Shown one piece after another: positions 8,099 to 8,537 of a DNA stretch of 8,537 nt. The notes below the pieces were generated by a model. That model did no database searches and was not told the DNA's origin. It was given only the letters and a program-made list of their open reading frames with translations. Source of the DNA: Bacteroides sp. UBA1317 (GTDB taxonomy: Bacteria > Bacteroidota > Bacteroidia > Bacteroidales > Bacteroidaceae). Position numbers and translations under genes: made by a program. The stretch spans positions 1 to 8,537 of the forward strand of contig DBTL01000017.1 of the NCBI GenBank assembly GCA_002307035.1, in the 5' to 3' direction. How positions within the stretch are numbered: the stretch's first letter is position 1; each line of letters starts with the position of its first letter.

Positions 8099-8117
8099 TT
8101 CTTAACTTGGTTAAGAA
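8099..8117. repeat. 8-bp inverted repeat upstream of the regulator gene
   Basis: TTCTTAAC (8099-8106) and GTTAAGAA (8110-8117) are perfect inverted copies separated by TTG. The site lies about 77 bp upstream of the regulator ATG, at roughly -51 to -69 from the start implied by the TAGATTTG box. It could be an operator for autoregulation. There is no T-run after it on the minus strand, so it is unlikely to be a terminator. Confidence 0.4.
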
Positions 8118-8275
8118 GATAATCGGTTCACAAAAATGAGTGCAGGCATCGAGAGTGATTAGAAGATCTTACTATCTATTTTGATGCATTGACAATGCGG
8201 ACAACTCTTAAAAAGCTTCGTGACAGCTCCAATTTTTCGATTAATTTACAGCGGAAAGAAGACATAACTTCAACG

Positions 8276-8341
8276 TGTTGAATGTCCGAGATCAGCGTGT
8301 TGAAAACGTACATTCAACACGCTGATCTCGGACATTCAACA
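8276..8341. repeat. Perfect 29-bp inverted repeat with 8-nt loop
   Basis: Positions 8276-8304 and 8313-8341 are exact reverse complements with loop AACGTACA, so either strand can fold a 29-bp hairpin. GTTGAA/TTCAAC hexamers punctuate it at 8277, 8299, 8313 and 8335, and a fifth (TTCAAC, 8269-8274) just outside makes a second small palindrome with the first. Within the left side, the nine bases CGTGTTGAA (8274-8282) repeat exactly 22 bp on (8296-8304), as if a 22-bp unit had begun to duplicate. No T-run follows on either strand, so it is not a canonical terminator. It could be a dispersed intergenic repeat, a miniature mobile element or a recombination or protein-binding site. Confidence 0.85.
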
Positions 8342-8480
8342 AACCCCTCTCAGAAAGCCTGTAGAGGTGGTTATTAATATCAACAAAGTCAGAGAAATAT
8401 TGAAGAAAAAGGAAGAGATGAATATCACTTTCGGCATTACGAACACAAGAACTTACCTTCAAAAAGAGAAAGAATATTGA
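8304..8480 (+). pseudogene. Possible 3' end or remnant of a plus-strand gene
   Basis: An open frame that starts after a TGA at 8301, crosses the right arm of the inverted repeat and ends at TGA 8478-8480, three bases before the terminator stem. Its C-terminal part, from EVVININKVREILKKKEEMN onward to TYLQKEKEY, has a coding-like charged composition. The only ATG (8418) follows a fair GGAAGAG but leaves just 20 codons. It could be a small protein, a gene tail cut off by the inverted repeat, or chance. I do not recognise the sequence. Confidence 0.25.
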
Positions 8481-8483
8481 TAC

Positions 8484-8518
8484 AAAAAAGGATTACCCTC
8501 TACGGATAATCCTTTTTT
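8484..8518. terminator. Bidirectional rho-independent terminator
   Basis: AAAAAAGGATTA (8484-8495) and TAATCCTTTTTT (8507-8518) form a perfect 12-bp stem around an 11-nt loop. Each strand ends its stem with six T residues, so it can stop transcripts from both sides. It insulates the regulator from genes beyond the right edge, which implies that the regulator uses its own promoter. Confidence 0.8.
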
Positions 8519-8537
8519 GAGCCTCTTGTCGGATTCG

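Larger units (their letters stand above)
8098..8483. other. 386-bp region upstream of the regulator with no convincing gene
   Basis: The stretch holds the regulator's upstream region, a perfect inverted repeat at 8276-8341 and short open frames only. Between 8159 and 8245 the minus strand is open in one frame and encodes IGAVTKLFKSCPHCQC followed by IKIDSKIF and a stop, with a CxxCxC cluster. The same codon register is open on the plus strand. Neither has a credible start. The plus-strand frame 8304-8480 is listed separately. The region looks like an intergenic junction that may carry decayed gene ends. Confidence 0.5.

Noticed and set aside
8274..8340. CRISPR array
   Set aside because: The repeated units are mostly inverted, with one short direct copy. 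There are no regularly spaced repeats with unique spacers and no cas genes.
8276..8341. The 29-bp inverted repeat as a transcription terminator
   Set aside because: Neither strand has a T-run after the stem, and a proper terminator lies nearby at 8484-8518.
8346..8367. CCTCT/AGAGG hairpin
   Set aside because: A 5-bp stem with a 12-nt loop is within chance expectation and has no T-run or other context.

Overview
The window looks like part of a polysaccharide utilisation locus (PUL) from a gut-type Bacteroides or close relative. The evidence is a tandem SusC/SusD outer-membrane uptake pair, lipoprotein signal peptides, AT-rich leaders with little Shine-Dalgarno sequence, a promoter matching the Bacteroides TAnnTTTG -7 box, and a propeller/Y_Y_Y-type membrane regulator. 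All protein-coding genes that can be supported lie on the minus strand, so the locus reads from right to left.

In transcription order: positions 8519-8537 hold nothing recognisable. At 8484-8518 a perfect 12-bp stem with T-runs on both strands is a probable bidirectional terminator and marks the right edge of the locus. Positions 8098-8483 hold no convincing gene. They contain a perfect 29-bp inverted repeat (8276-8341) with nested TTCAAC/GTTGAA hexamers, short open frames that may be gene remnants, and an 8-bp inverted repeat (8099-8117) just upstream of the regulator. The regulator gene (8022-5125) encodes a periplasmic beta-propeller sensor, a Y_Y_Y domain, one membrane helix, a coiled coil and a LuxR-type helix-turn-helix, with no histidine kinase or receiver domain. 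A 268-bp intergenic region (4857-5124) carries the predicted susC promoter and, upstream of it, repeated ATACGTC elements spaced at multiples of 11 bp. SusC (4856-1701), SusD (1682-168) and the first 48 codons of a third gene, a lipoprotein (145 to the left edge), follow with gaps of 18 and 22 bp and almost certainly form one operon.

The likely working model is as follows. The SusD lipoprotein and probably the third lipoprotein bind a glycan fragment at the cell surface, and SusC imports it through the outer membrane with TonB energy. The regulator senses a fragment in the periplasm and, while still in the inner membrane, activates the susC promoter, perhaps through the ATACGTC repeats. The glycan cannot be named, because no glycoside hydrolase or lyase lies inside the window. 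The protein families are standard. The parts most worth checking are the helically phased repeat array and the 29-bp inverted repeat.
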